A stretch of DNA of 64,000 nucleotides, taken from assembly GCA_000980375.1 (NCBI GenBank), contig LARD01000007.1, positions 60,393-124,392 on the forward strand. Direction: 5' to 3'. The stretch's first letter is position 1, and the number at the start of each line of letters is the position of its first letter. Below are positions 17,229 through 26,581 of this stretch, in pieces. Made by a program: the position numbers and the translations under genes. A model generated the notes under the pieces. That model was not told where the DNA came from, did no database searches, and saw nothing but the letters and a program-made list of their open reading frames with translations. The stretch is from Clostridium sp. K4410.MGS-306. Lineage in GTDB: Bacteria > Cyanobacteriota > Vampirovibrionia > Gastranaerophilales > Gastranaerophilaceae.

Positions 17229-19823
17229 ATGGCAAAATCGGAAATTAATTATATAAACAGCGTAGACGTTGATATTAATGACGCTTCACCTATGCTGAAA
17301 CAGTTTTTGGAAATCAAAAATAACAATCTTGATGTTCTTTTGCTTTATCGTATGGGTGATTTTTACGAAACTTTTTTTGAAGATGCACTTACATTGTCAA
17401 AAGATTTGGAAATCACACTCACAAGTAGAGAAGGCGGCGCTCTTGGCCGTATTCCGATGGCCGGAATTCCTGCCAAAGCCGTGGATAACTATCTCCCAAA
17501 GCTTCTTGAAAAAGGTCACAAAATTTCTATCTGCGAGCAGCTGGAAGACCCCGCACAGGCAAAGGGGCTTGTTAAAAGAGATGTTATAAAAACTATCACA
17601 GCAGGTACTCTCACAGAGACAAACCTTTTAAAATCAAACATGAACAACTACCTCGCTGCAGTTTTCAAAGATAAAAAGTCAGGCATGTACGGGCTTGCTT
17701 ATACGGATATTTCAACCGGTGAGTTTAAAGTTACGCAAACTGATTTTGAACAGCTTTTGAGTGAACTTTCAAGAATCAAGCCGTCGGAAGTTGTAGTGCC
17801 AAAGATTTCTCAAAAAGTACTGCCCTTTCAAATTGTAGGTGATGAAAAAATTGACCTGCCTGAAGAAATCACTGAAAACTATAACTGTTCAAAAATGAGC
17901 TACATGGCTTTTGATGAGGATAGGGCAGAAAAAAATATTAAAGAAATTTTTAAAGTAGAATCCACAGACGCGTTTGGCTTTTCGGAGTTTAAAGCAGGTT
18001 TTTGCGCTGCCGGCGCAATATTTGAGTACCTTTTTAGAACTCAAAAGGAAAATTTTCCCAAATTCGAAAGAATTGATACCTACAGCCTCACCCAGTATGT
18101 GTCGATTGACTCCAATACAAGACGCAATCTTGAGTTAACTGAAACTTCCCGTGACAAGGCAAAATACGGCAGTCTTTTGTGGGCAATTGATAAAACTGAA
18201 ACAAACATGGGTGCAAGACAGCTGAAAAAATGGATTCACCAGCCTCTTAAAAATGTTTCAAAAATTGTGGAAAGGCAAGATGCTGTTGAGGAGCTGATTA
18301 AAAATACCTCTTCAAGAATCCAGTTGATAGGACTTTTGGAAAAAGTTTATGACATTCAGCGGCTTTCTACAAGAATAAGCAATAATACAGCAAACCCGCG
18401 AGATTTTTTGGCATTGAGAGACACTGTCAACCTTTTGCCCCAGTTTAGCGAGGTTCTGGCTAGCTTTAATTCAAAACTTTTGACAAAACTTGCAATGGAA
18501 AGAAACAGTCTGCTTGAATTTGCTAATGTAATAGACAGAACAATTTCCGATGAGGCGCCTATTGTTGTTAAAGACGGCAACGTTATCAAAGAGGGTGTTT
18601 CCGGTGATCTGGATTATTACAGGGAGCTTTTAACAGGCGGCAAAAAATGGCTTGTCGAATTTGAAGAGAAACAAAAAGAAGAAACAGGCATCAAGTTTTT
18701 AAAAGTTGGTTTTTCAAAAACATTCGGATATTTTATTGAAGTTTCAAACTCCAACCTGTCAATGGTGCCTGACCATTATATCAGACGCCAGACTCTTACT
18801 AACGGAGAAAGGTTTATAACAGAAGAGCTCAAAAACCATGAGTCGGATGTTTTGTCTGCTCAGACAAAATCTATTGAGCTTGAGACCAAAATTTTCTCTG
18901 ACTTAAGAGAGTATTCAAAAGAGTTTGTGGACAGCGTAAGAGAAGTTGCCGAGGCTCTGGCTGATATTGATGTTTTGGTTTCGTTTGCGGTGTGCGCTAT
19001 AGAAAACAAATATGTGCGTCCGCTTGTTACGGACTCAAACGAGCTTGATATAAAAGAGGGCAGACACCCCGTGCTGGAAAAAATCCTGCCTATGGGCAAG
19101 TATGTTTCCAATGATTTAAAGCTAATTGCAGACAACCACAGTGAAACAGATGCGCAGTTTATGGTGCTGACAGGACCAAACATGGCAGGTAAATCTACAT
19201 ATATGAGACAAAATGCTCTTATTGTAATTCTTGCGCAGATAGGAAGCTATGTCCCTGCTGATGCTGCAAAAATAGGTATAGTGGATAAAATCTTTACCCG
19301 TGTAGGGGCAGTGGATGATTTATCTTTGGGCCAGTCAACATTTATGGTTGAGATGAATGAGACTGCTTTTATCCTAAACTCTGCAACAGAAAAAAGCCTT
19401 ATTTTGCTGGATGAAATAGGCAGAGGAACAAGCACCTATGACGGTGTAGCTATTGCGTGGAGCGTTGCGGAATATATAGCTACAAATATCAAGGCAAGAA
19501 CCATTTTTGCTACTCACTATCACGAGCTTAATGTAATGAGTTCGCTTTTCCCGCAGATAAAAAATTACAGGGTCACAATCTCTGAAAATGACGGTGACAT
19601 AATCTTTTTAAGAAAAGTAATAGAGGGTTCAGCCAGCAAGAGCTACGGCATACAGGTTGCAAAAATGGCCGGACTCCCGCGTGCTGTAATAAAAACAGCC
19701 GAAGATATGATGACCAAAATGCAGATTGATTATTCAAAAGACCTGTCAGCAAACAAGCGTAAGAGCAAAGTTCCTACGCCTGATGTGCCACAATTATCTC
19801 TGGTTTTTGGGGATAAAGACTAA
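17229..19823 (+). CDS. mutS: DNA mismatch repair protein MutS
   Basis: Binds mismatches and starts repair with MutL. 864 residues, normal MutS length. The mismatch-reading Phe-x-Glu motif is in YRMGDFYETF near residue 45. The core and lever domains follow. The ABC-type ATPase has Walker A GPNMAGKST, signature-like DDLSLGQSTFMVE, Walker B ILLDEIGRGTST and the ATHYHEL switch. GAGGGGG lies about 13 bases before the ATG. Its stop is one base from the stop of the convergent XRE gene. Confidence 0.98.
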   Translation: MAKSEINYINSVDVDINDASPMLKQFLEIKNNNLDVLLLYRMGDFYETFFEDALTLSKDLEITLTSREGGALGRIPMAGIPAKAVDNYLPKLLEKGHKISICEQLEDPAQAKGLVKRDVIKTITAGTLTETNLLKSNMNNYLAAVFKDKKSGMYGLAYTDISTGEFKVTQTDFEQLLSELSRIKPSEVVVPKISQKVLPFQIVGDEKIDLPEEITENYNCSKMSYMAFDEDRAEKNIKEIFKVESTDAFGFSEFKAGFCAAGAIFEYLFRTQKENFPKFERIDTYSLTQYVSIDSNTRRNLELTETSRDKAKYGSLLWAIDKTETNMGARQLKKWIHQPLKNVSKIVERQDAVEELIKNTSSRIQLIGLLEKVYDIQRLSTRISNNTANPRDFLALRDTVNLLPQFSEVLASFNSKLLTKLAMERNSLLEFANVIDRTISDEAPIVVKDGNVIKEGVSGDLDYYRELLTGGKKWLVEFEEKQKEETGIKFLKVGFSKTFGYFIEVSNSNLSMVPDHYIRRQTLTNGERFITEELKNHESDVLSAQTKSIELETKIFSDLREYSKEFVDSVREVAEALADIDVLVSFAVCAIENKYVRPLVTDSNELDIKEGRHPVLEKILPMGKYVSNDLKLIADNHSETDAQFMVLTGPNMAGKSTYMRQNALIVILAQIGSYVPADAAKIGIVDKIFTRVGAVDDLSLGQSTFMVEMNETAFILNSATEKSLILLDEIGRGTSTYDGVAIAWSVAEYIATNIKARTIFATHYHELNVMSSLFPQIKNYRVTISENDGDIIFLRKVIEGSASKSYGIQVAKMAGLPRAVIKTAEDMMTKMQIDYSKDLSANKRKSKVPTPDVPQLSLVFGDKD

Positions 19824-19824
19824 A

Positions 19825-20484
19825 TTAGTCTATACCGCGAGCCAGTTTCATACCTTCGACAAGATTGTCCAATTTCTTCAAAGCAGCGTCGTTGCCCAGT
19901 GATTCTAGCGCAAGTTTGATAAATTGTGTTGCAGCTTTGTCCTTGGCGATTTTCTTAAATTCTTTCATCATGTAGTTAAGGTTTTGCTTTGCCTCAACGT
20001 CAACAGAATTCATGATTACTTTTTCTTTTCCGTCAGGATAAAACACCACAATCTTGGAGGTCTTTTTATCTTCAAAATATTCTACAAACACGGGTCTGTT
20101 CAAAGCTTTTGCTGTGCTGGCCATTGTTTTGTCAGTACAGGTTTTGGGTTTTGAATCAGTGTCTGAACTTTTCGGGAACATTTCATAGACATTTTCTTTA
20201 GAGGATTTTGTTACCTGAAAAACAGCAGCATTGTCTGTGCCTGTCATTGCACCTTCGTTGCTGTCAACCAGAAAATCAAAGTCAAACAAAGTCTGAGGTT
20301 CAATATCCAGAGCAATGCAAGCTTTTTCAAGAGTTTTGCAAGAAGGAAAATGCTCACCTGTTTCTATTTTAGAAAGTTGTCTCGGGTGGATACCGATAAT
20401 GCTGGCAAGGTCTTCTTGAGTAATGCCTTTTGCTTTTCTAATAAGTTTTAAGTTGTGGCCAACGCCGAGTTTGAAGTTTGTCAT
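19825..20484 (-). CDS. XRE-family regulator with C-terminal domain
   Basis: 219 residues from ATG 20484, placed 7 bases after AAGGA; the GTG at 20490 is too close. The N-terminal helix-turn-helix reads IRKAKGITQEDLASIIGIHPRQLSKIETGEHFPS (about residues 14-47). A Ser/Thr-rich linker and a Lys-rich domain of unknown fold (about 105-219, VEYFEDKKTSKIVVFYPDGKE) follow and may sense a ligand or bind a partner. It is divergent from a glycosyltransferase gene, and the shared region contains two GTTTAAC-centred palindromes. Confidence 0.85.
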   Translation of the reverse strand: MTNFKLGVGHNLKLIRKAKGITQEDLASIIGIHPRQLSKIETGEHFPSCKTLEKACIALDIEPQTLFDFDFLVDSNEGAMTGTDNAAVFQVTKSSKENVYEMFPKSSDTDSKPKTCTDKTMASTAKALNRPVFVEYFEDKKTSKIVVFYPDGKEKVIMNSVDVEAKQNLNYMMKEFKKIAKDKAATQFIKLALESLGNDAALKKLDNLVEGMKLARGID

Positions 20485-20531
20485 AAACACGTCCTTTCGT
20501 TTTAGTGTATAAGTATTTGAGGTGTAACGTA

Positions 20532-20621
20532 ACGTTGTTTAACGTGAATAAATTTCAAAATTTTCTATTGACTTACGCGTTTTACGACATATCATGTAAA
20601 AATGGACAATGTTTAACATTG
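20532..20621 (+). promoter_or_regulatory. Promoter with two candidate XRE operators
   Basis: TTGACT (20568-20573), 16 bases, TATCAT (20590-20595) form a plus-strand promoter for the glycosyltransferase gene. A perfect palindrome CAATGTTTAACATTG lies at 20607-20621, near the expected start point. A related inverted repeat ACGTT-GTTT-AACGT lies at 20532-20545. Both contain GTTTAAC, so they may bind the divergent XRE regulator. Confidence 0.5.
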
Positions 20622-20704
20622 GATTTGTGTTTTCAAAATAGCGGCGATTCTTTTTAGGCGTACTTTTTGACAAGTTTGTGGAGAAATCGTATTCGGATCA
20701 AAAA

Positions 20705-21469
20705 ATGCACTCTAAGACAAAAAAAATTTTTACTTTTCTTGAATTTGATGAAAACGTACAGATGCCTGCGTATATTTATCTCTGTTTAAAAACATGGCAG
20801 AAATATTTAAAAAATGATTACAAAATTGTAATTTTAAATAGCAAAAATATTGAAAAATTTATATCAAAGTCTTTATTACCCGATATCTCTAAACTTAAAC
20901 AGAGATACCCTTTCCCCCGCTTTTGTGATTATATTGCAGCGCTTGTGCTATACGAAAACGGGGGGATTTTTTTAGATGCAGACACAATCATTACCGAAAA
21001 GTTTAAAGATGAAGAGGTCTTGTATTACCACTGCGATACGGTTTTGTATTCAAACTCTCTTTTCAATGTGTGTCCCGGGTTTATGAAAGCAAATAAAGGC
21101 TCTTTGTTTATGGAAGAGCTTATCAGACGCTACAGGTTTGATACTCATCTGCCAATGGCTTTTGACCCGCATCGCAATTACATAATCAATGATGTCATCA
21201 AATATTTTGACAAAGAACACATTACACTGATAGATAGTGAAAAATCAGGTTATTGCATGGAAAAGGCAATGTATGGCGTCTGGGATGATTATTTATATCA
21301 AAACTATTATTTTTCTTCACTTGATTCGATAGAAGATTTTTTGAAAACTACAAGAGGTATTACCGCTCTTAGGAACTCGGTTACAAACAAAAGATATAAG
21401 GAAATGGATGTTGATGAGTTTTTAAGCATGAATTTTTTGCTGGCAAAAATTTTTAAGGTGATTTTGTAG
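20705..21469 (+). CDS. GT32-type glycosyltransferase (DXD sugar-binding)
   Basis: 254 residues from ATG 20705 (GGA 7 bases upstream); a GTG at 20678 is an alternative start. The layout fits the capsular-type glycosyltransferases with a sugar-binding DXD region: KIFTFLEFD at the start, MPAYIYLCLKTWQKY, then RFCDYIAALVLYENGGIFLDADTII with the metal-binding DAD. It likely adds a sugar from a nucleotide sugar to a surface glycan. It stands alone, not in a polysaccharide cluster, and appears to be under the neighbouring XRE regulator. Confidence 0.85.
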   Translation: MHSKTKKIFTFLEFDENVQMPAYIYLCLKTWQKYLKNDYKIVILNSKNIEKFISKSLLPDISKLKQRYPFPRFCDYIAALVLYENGGIFLDADTIITEKFKDEEVLYYHCDTVLYSNSLFNVCPGFMKANKGSLFMEELIRRYRFDTHLPMAFDPHRNYIINDVIKYFDKEHITLIDSEKSGYCMEKAMYGVWDDYLYQNYYFSSLDSIEDFLKTTRGITALRNSVTNKRYKEMDVDEFLSMNFLLAKIFKVIL

Positions 21470-21560
21470 CAAACTTTGCTAAATATTTTTAGCATTTTTG
21501 TAATTGCTCTTTTGATATAGCCTTTGAGCTCTGTAAAGAGTGATGCTGAAATTTTATACT

Positions 21561-21586
21561 CCTTTTTGTATGAATACACAAAAAGG
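21561..21586 (+). promoter_or_regulatory. Palindrome over the pirin promoter/RBS
   Basis: CCTTTTTGT (21561-21569) and ACAAAAAGG (21578-21586) are perfect inverted repeats. TATACT (21555-21560) directly abuts the left arm. The right arm contains the AAGGA ribosome binding site, 8 bases before the pirin ATG. It may be an operator over the start site, or an RNA hairpin hiding the ribosome binding site. Confidence 0.5.
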
Positions 21587-21594
21587 ATAATAAT

Positions 21595-22311
21595 ATGTTT
21601 AAATTGAGAGCGAGAGAAGAACGCGGAAAAACGCTCACAGACTGGCTGGATAGCTCACATTCTTTTTCTTTTGCACAGTATTTTGACCCGTTTAATATGG
21701 GTTTTAGCGACCTTAGGGTTATAAATGATGATATAGTTGCCCCTGACGGCGGTTTTAAGCTCCATCCCCATGCCAATATGGAGATAATAAGCATTATACT
21801 TTCAGGAGAACTGGAACATAAGGATTCTATGGGTGTGTCGCAAATCCTTCACCCGGGACATGTTCAGGTAATGAGTGCAGGTTCTGGCATCATGCACAGC
21901 GAGTTTAATCCGTCATCTGTCAATTTCTTACATTTTTTACAGATATGGATTTTACCGCACAAAAAGAATTTTGACCCTTCATATTCTTCAAAAGAATTTT
22001 CCAAAGACAAAATGCACAACAGGCTCTGCCTGATTGTGTCCGGAAGCGGTGAACGAGGCTCTTTAAAAATCCATCAGGATGCTGAAATTTATCAATGCAT
22101 TATTGATGCGGATAAAACAGTGTTCTATGATTTGCCAGAAAATAGAAAACAATGGATACAGGTTGCAAAAGGCGCAATAGAAGTTAACTCTAATATCCTG
22201 GAAGCAGGAGACGGCATGTCTATTGTGAATGAACATGGCGAGCTTGAGATTACCGGCGTGGACGATGAGTCTAACTTTGTGCTGTTTAATTTAAGAAACC
22301 TTACGCTGTAA
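21595..22311 (+). CDS. Pirin-family protein
   Basis: 238 residues, bicupin. The N-terminal cupin has the metal ligands in HPHANMEIISI and GHVQVMSAGSGIMHSE, the pirin signature. The C-terminal cupin is degenerate, as usual. Bacterial pirins of this size (YhhW type) can act as quercetin 2,3-dioxygenases or redox-sensitive iron proteins; the real substrate here is unknown. Monocistronic, ending 25 bases from a convergent transporter gene, and controlled by a notable palindrome. Confidence 0.93.
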   Translation: MFKLRAREERGKTLTDWLDSSHSFSFAQYFDPFNMGFSDLRVINDDIVAPDGGFKLHPHANMEIISIILSGELEHKDSMGVSQILHPGHVQVMSAGSGIMHSEFNPSSVNFLHFLQIWILPHKKNFDPSYSSKEFSKDKMHNRLCLIVSGSGERGSLKIHQDAEIYQCIIDADKTVFYDLPENRKQWIQVAKGAIEVNSNILEAGDGMSIVNEHGELEITGVDDESNFVLFNLRNLTL

Positions 22312-22335
22312 AAAAGATGACACAGGGGCACCGGA

Positions 22336-23652
22336 TTAGAATATATACACCGCAATGACTGCAAATATAATAAGCGGTATGTTGTAGTGTAAAAATGTCG
22401 GGATACAGGTGTCTGTGATATGGTTGTGCTGTCCGTCAGCATTCAATCCGGCAGTAGGGCCAAGGGTTGTGTCAGAAGCCGGCGAGCCGGCATCTCCAAG
22501 CGCTGCTGCTGCCGAGAGCAGTATCACTGTGGCCGGTATGCTCAGGCCTATTTTTGCGCAAACAGGCACAAACAATACAGCCAGAATCGGAATTGTACCA
22601 AAAGATGTGCCGATTCCCATTGTGATAAAAAGGCCTATGGCAAGCATTATAGTTGCAGCCAGCAGTCTGCTTCCTCCCATAAATACGGATGCTGCCTGAA
22701 CAAGTGATTCTATTCCGCCTGTTTGCTTCAGCACAAGTGCAAATCCTGCTGCAACAAGCATTACAAAAGCAACATAGCCCATAAGTCCAATGCCTTCATT
22801 CATCAACTTGTCCATTTTTTTGTGGTCAATTGCACCTGTACCAAAAATCACTGCCAGCCCGACAAGCGCCCCTAACGGAAGCGAGTTTGTCCACAGCTGC
22901 ACGCCAAGGGTGGCAAATGCTGCAACAAGTGTCAGATAGTGGCTTTTTGTGAATTTGAGCGACTGCTCTTCATCCTGTATTGCAGTATCTTCGCTTATTT
23001 GTATATCTTTATATTCACGCGGTTTTCTGTAAGTGACAAATACGGCAATCAAAAGCCCTGTGAGCATTGCAAGAGCAAGAAACCAGTTTGATTTCCAGAT
23101 ATCGCCTACAGCTATTTGCATTCCGTTTTGTGTGAGGTTGTCTGCAATCAATCCTTGAAAAATCAGCCCGAAACCCGCTGGTATTGCTATATACGGTGTC
23201 TTAAGTCCGAACGCAAGAGCACATGCTACTGCGCGTCTATCGATTTTGAGTTTGTTCATAAGGTGCAGCAAAGGCGGAATTAAGATGGGGATAAACGCAA
23301 TGTGCACGGGTATGAGGTTTTGCGACATCATTGCAATAATTGTAATTATCAAAATCAGCATAAAGGCTCTGCCTTTAATTATATTTGCGATTTTTTTTGC
23401 AAGCACAGGAGCCAGCCCCGTATGTGTCATGGCTGCTGCAAAAGCTCCGAGCAGTATATAACTCAGGGCAGTTTCCGAGTTGCCTCCCATTCCCGAGATA
23501 AATGTGCTCATTATGTCGCTTATTTTCATATGCGCGCACAGCCCTGCTGCGATGGAAGAAAAAATTATAGCCAAAAGCACGTTTATCCTAAAAACACATA
23601 ACGCACAAAGTACTACTACAGAAACGATTACGGGGTTAAATAATATATCCAT
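22336..23652 (-). CDS. YuiF-like (NhaC/ion-transporter superfamily) permease
   Basis: 438 residues from ATG 23652 with AAGGA upstream; an in-frame TTG at 23676 lies within the ribosome-binding region. About 11-12 membrane segments. GGNSETALSYILLGAFAAAM near residue 60 and the C-terminal ALGDAGSPASDTTLGPTAGLN motif match the YuiF group of putative Na+/H+ antiporter or amino-acid transporters. Homologues in Bacillus have been linked to amino-acid uptake; the substrate is not decided by sequence. Confidence 0.85.
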   Translation of the reverse strand: MDILFNPVIVSVVVLCALCVFRINVLLAIIFSSIAAGLCAHMKISDIMSTFISGMGGNSETALSYILLGAFAAAMTHTGLAPVLAKKIANIIKGRAFMLILIITIIAMMSQNLIPVHIAFIPILIPPLLHLMNKLKIDRRAVACALAFGLKTPYIAIPAGFGLIFQGLIADNLTQNGMQIAVGDIWKSNWFLALAMLTGLLIAVFVTYRKPREYKDIQISEDTAIQDEEQSLKFTKSHYLTLVAAFATLGVQLWTNSLPLGALVGLAVIFGTGAIDHKKMDKLMNEGIGLMGYVAFVMLVAAGFALVLKQTGGIESLVQAASVFMGGSRLLAATIMLAIGLFITMGIGTSFGTIPILAVLFVPVCAKIGLSIPATVILLSAAAALGDAGSPASDTTLGPTAGLNADGQHNHITDTCIPTFLHYNIPLIIFAVIAVYIF

Positions 23653-23793
23653 GGTTCTCTCTTTTCCTTGCTCCAATCAGGATAACATGAATATTATGTT
23701 TATAATACTTCAAGATTCATTGACTTGGTAATATATAGATTTAATAATTAATTTAATAATTTACTTAATATTTAAAATGAAAGAATAATAAAA

Positions 23794-25839
23794 ATGATAA
23801 AGCGTATTTTTTCCCTATTTTTATTGGCTGTAATGACAACCTGTTATACGGTTGCCCCGTTTGCTTCTTCTTTGGCTTATGGCTCCACGGCTGCTGTTTA
23901 CAGTACATCTGCCGGGTATGAAAACCTTGTGCCAAAGAAGCTCGAAGCCTCAATGAAAGATGCAATTGCCCACATATACGGCAAAGAAAATGTGGATGTA
24001 ATTTATTGCAACATTGAAAAAATGATAAAAAAGGCCAAATTTGAAAGAAGGCCTGATCTTTATGAAGATGATCTAAAACGCGACTCTGACTGGTACAAAG
24101 ACGAAGTTGTGTACATGTTTTATCCTGACCAGTTCGGTGTGGACGAATCAGGCAAACCTGCTACTTTTAAAACTCTTATAAACATGCTTGATTACCTCAA
24201 GGATTTAGGGGTTACAACGATTTATATCCTGCCGTTCGCCGATTCTCCCATGGGTGATTCGGGTTTTGACGTAAGAAACCCCAAAAACGTACGCGCAGAC
24301 CTTGGCGGTATGGAAGAGTTTGGCCAGTTTATGGCAGCTGCAAGACAAAAGGGTTTTAAAATCAAAGCAGACCTTATTCTCAACCATTTTTCAGATCAGC
24401 ATGAGTGGTTTCAGCAGGCGCTTAAAGGAGATATCAACAAGCTCCACTACTTTATTGCAAGAGAAGATATGCCTGAATACCGCCAGTACAAAGATGAAAA
24501 ACTTGGATACATGGTTGAATATAAGGAAAAAGACGGCACAGTAACAAAAAGACGTCTTATATTTCCTGAAATCACGGATAATCACTACAGAAAAGTGACT
24601 ATAAAAGGGAAAGATTATTACGTTTACCACACATTTTATCCTTTCCAGCTGGATGTTAATTGGGAAAACCCCAAAGTTCTTTATTACATGCTTGATGCAG
24701 TTACTTTCTGGGCGAATATGGGTGTGGATATTTTCAGAATGGATGCTATACCTTATCTTAGCAAAGAGGAAGGAACAAGTGCCGAAAACCAACCAAAAAC
24801 ACATTACGTAATCCAGCTCATAAGCGCGTATCTGCAAACTATTGCGCCTCGCTCTGTTATTCAGGCAGAGGCCTGTCAGCAGCCAAAGAAAATTTTGCCT
24901 TACTTTGGTACAGACAGAAAAGTTGAACATAATATTAAAGGAAATATTAAAGAAATCACAAGAACGGATAAGGTGCAGCTTTGCTATCATTTCCCTTATA
25001 TGCCGGCAATATGGGCATCACTTGTGACAGCAGACAATTCGTATTTTTGGAAAGCATACAAAAATACTCCTCAAATCCCTGATTCTGCTGCGTGGGCAAT
25101 GTTTTTAAGGGTTCATGACGAGCTTACGCTTGAGATGGTTAATGAAAAAACAAGAGAGCTGCTCTATGACGGGCTTGCGCCAAAAGGTGCTGCCTTTAGA
25201 AAAGGCTACGGTGTCTCAGGCAGGCTGGCAAGTTTTCTTGACAAAAACCCTGATCGTATAGGTATGACGTTTTCCATTCTGCTTTCTTTACCCGGTGTGC
25301 CGATAATTTATTACGGTGATGAAATCGGTATGCCAAACAACTATGCCAACGCAAAACAAACTGCAAAAAAACGCGAAGCAAAACAAAAAGCTGACAAAAA
25401 GAACAAAACAAAAATGCTCAGCTATTTTGACAGCCGTGATATTAACAGAGGCCCGATAAAGCAGAGTGTTTTCTATGACGCAATGAAAAACACCCAAACA
25501 TATAACCACAAAGTTTATGCAAGGGTGCAAAAGCTTATCAAAATAAGAAAACAATACCCTGTTATGACACGCGGTACATTTACGGAAATAAAAACAGAGT
25601 CGCCTGAAGTTTTTGCTTATGTAAGAGAATACAAAGACGATAGAATCGTTGTAATCAACAACCTTTCTGCTGACAAAGAAAAAGCAACGGTTATATTTAT
25701 CAACGACAACTTTGGCAAAAAAGCAAAAGATGTTTATTTAAAAGACCTTCTGACAGACAAAATGGTACGCGCAAGAGTACAGAACAAAAAACTGACTGTA
25801 AAGCTCAACCCGTATGACGCAATGTGGCTTAAACTTTAG
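23794..25839 (+). CDS. Exported GH13 enzyme, trehalose-synthase-like
   Basis: 681 residues with a signal peptide (residues 1 to about 29, ending SSLA). The GH13 barrel has region I DLILNHFSDQH, region II FRMDAIPYL with nucleophile Asp317, region III QAEACQ with acid/base Glu359, and region IV VHDELTLEM with Asp442. FRMDAIPYL, QAEACQ and HDELTLEM are the variants seen in maltose alpha-D-glucosyltransferase (TreS, GH13_16) rather than in alpha-amylases. Region IV has Val where TreS has Asn before His-Asp. TreS is normally cytoplasmic, so export is unusual; the enzyme may act on dietary or secreted alpha-glucosides. The 3' end overlaps convergent bioC by 11 bases. Confidence 0.82.
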   Translation: MIKRIFSLFLLAVMTTCYTVAPFASSLAYGSTAAVYSTSAGYENLVPKKLEASMKDAIAHIYGKENVDVIYCNIEKMIKKAKFERRPDLYEDDLKRDSDWYKDEVVYMFYPDQFGVDESGKPATFKTLINMLDYLKDLGVTTIYILPFADSPMGDSGFDVRNPKNVRADLGGMEEFGQFMAAARQKGFKIKADLILNHFSDQHEWFQQALKGDINKLHYFIAREDMPEYRQYKDEKLGYMVEYKEKDGTVTKRRLIFPEITDNHYRKVTIKGKDYYVYHTFYPFQLDVNWENPKVLYYMLDAVTFWANMGVDIFRMDAIPYLSKEEGTSAENQPKTHYVIQLISAYLQTIAPRSVIQAEACQQPKKILPYFGTDRKVEHNIKGNIKEITRTDKVQLCYHFPYMPAIWASLVTADNSYFWKAYKNTPQIPDSAAWAMFLRVHDELTLEMVNEKTRELLYDGLAPKGAAFRKGYGVSGRLASFLDKNPDRIGMTFSILLSLPGVPIIYYGDEIGMPNNYANAKQTAKKREAKQKADKKNKTKMLSYFDSRDINRGPIKQSVFYDAMKNTQTYNHKVYARVQKLIKIRKQYPVMTRGTFTEIKTESPEVFAYVREYKDDRIVVINNLSADKEKATVIFINDNFGKKAKDVYLKDLLTDKMVRARVQNKKLTVKLNPYDAMWLKL

Positions 25840-26578
25840 TTTTTAAAATGACATAAACAGGGTTGTACGTTAGTGTGACCCTGTCATTTATTCCAAAGCT
25901 TTGTCTGTAATATTCATCAAATTTTTTTAGCTTGGACGGTGTCCAGTTTTGTGTTTTTATACCGTTTGTGCCCGAGTATTTTATGTGTTTTAAAACATCT
26001 AATGGCGAGTCAAAACAGAGCGTTTGGATGTTTTCTTCAAACTCGGTTATTTCAAATTTGTGAGTACATTTTTGTTTGAGAGTTTCGGTTTTTAAATAGT
26101 TTAGAGAAACACCTGTTGTTTCTTTTATCTCTTTAAAATTTTGCTCCCCAAATGTTGTAAAAGCAAAAAATCCTTTGTCCGTAAGGTTTCTGTGTATTTT
26201 TAAAAGCAGCTCATCAATGTCTGTTATCCACTGCATTACGGCGTTTGATACTATAAGGTCAAATTTTTCTTCCAAGTTGATTTTTTCGATGTCGCCTGCC
26301 ATGAATTTTGCGTCGTTGATAATATTTTTTATACAAAATTCTGATTCTTCTATGATATCGTTTGCGCAGTACTCTTTAAAAGATATACGGTTGAGCATAT
26401 TTTTTGACAAAAACCCTGTGCCTGCTCCGAATTCAAACACCTTGTCAAAAGAGTTTCCGCAGTTTGCGAGTATTTTTTCAATAAGCAAATGCGCCATCTC
26501 TTTTTGTATAACAGCAGAGTTGTCATAGGTGTTTATGCTTTTTTGAAATCTGAATTTTACTAAATTTTTGTTTATCAT
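25829..26578 (-). CDS. bioC: Malonyl-ACP O-methyltransferase
   Basis: 249 residues, SAM-dependent class I methyltransferase: motif I FEFGAGTGFLSK near residue 48, then FDLIVSNAVMQWITD. The N-terminal FQKSINTYDNSAVIQKEMA and the length match BioC, which methylates malonyl-ACP to prime pimelate synthesis for biotin. It lies directly after bioG, whose product removes that methyl group, which makes the assignment firm. Third gene of the gltX-bioG-bioC group. Confidence 0.93.
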   Translation of the reverse strand: MINKNLVKFRFQKSINTYDNSAVIQKEMAHLLIEKILANCGNSFDKVFEFGAGTGFLSKNMLNRISFKEYCANDIIEESEFCIKNIINDAKFMAGDIEKINLEEKFDLIVSNAVMQWITDIDELLLKIHRNLTDKGFFAFTTFGEQNFKEIKETTGVSLNYLKTETLKQKCTHKFEITEFEENIQTLCFDSPLDVLKHIKYSGTNGIKTQNWTPSKLKKFDEYYRQSFGINDRVTLTYNPVYVILKTKV

Positions 26579-26581
26579 TGT

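Noticed and set aside
22318-22338. GACAC...CACCGGATTAG resembling the 3' box of element copy C
   Set aside because: There is no upstream TTGAAAARGTGA box or basal stem; the sequence lies between convergent gene ends and is probably chance.
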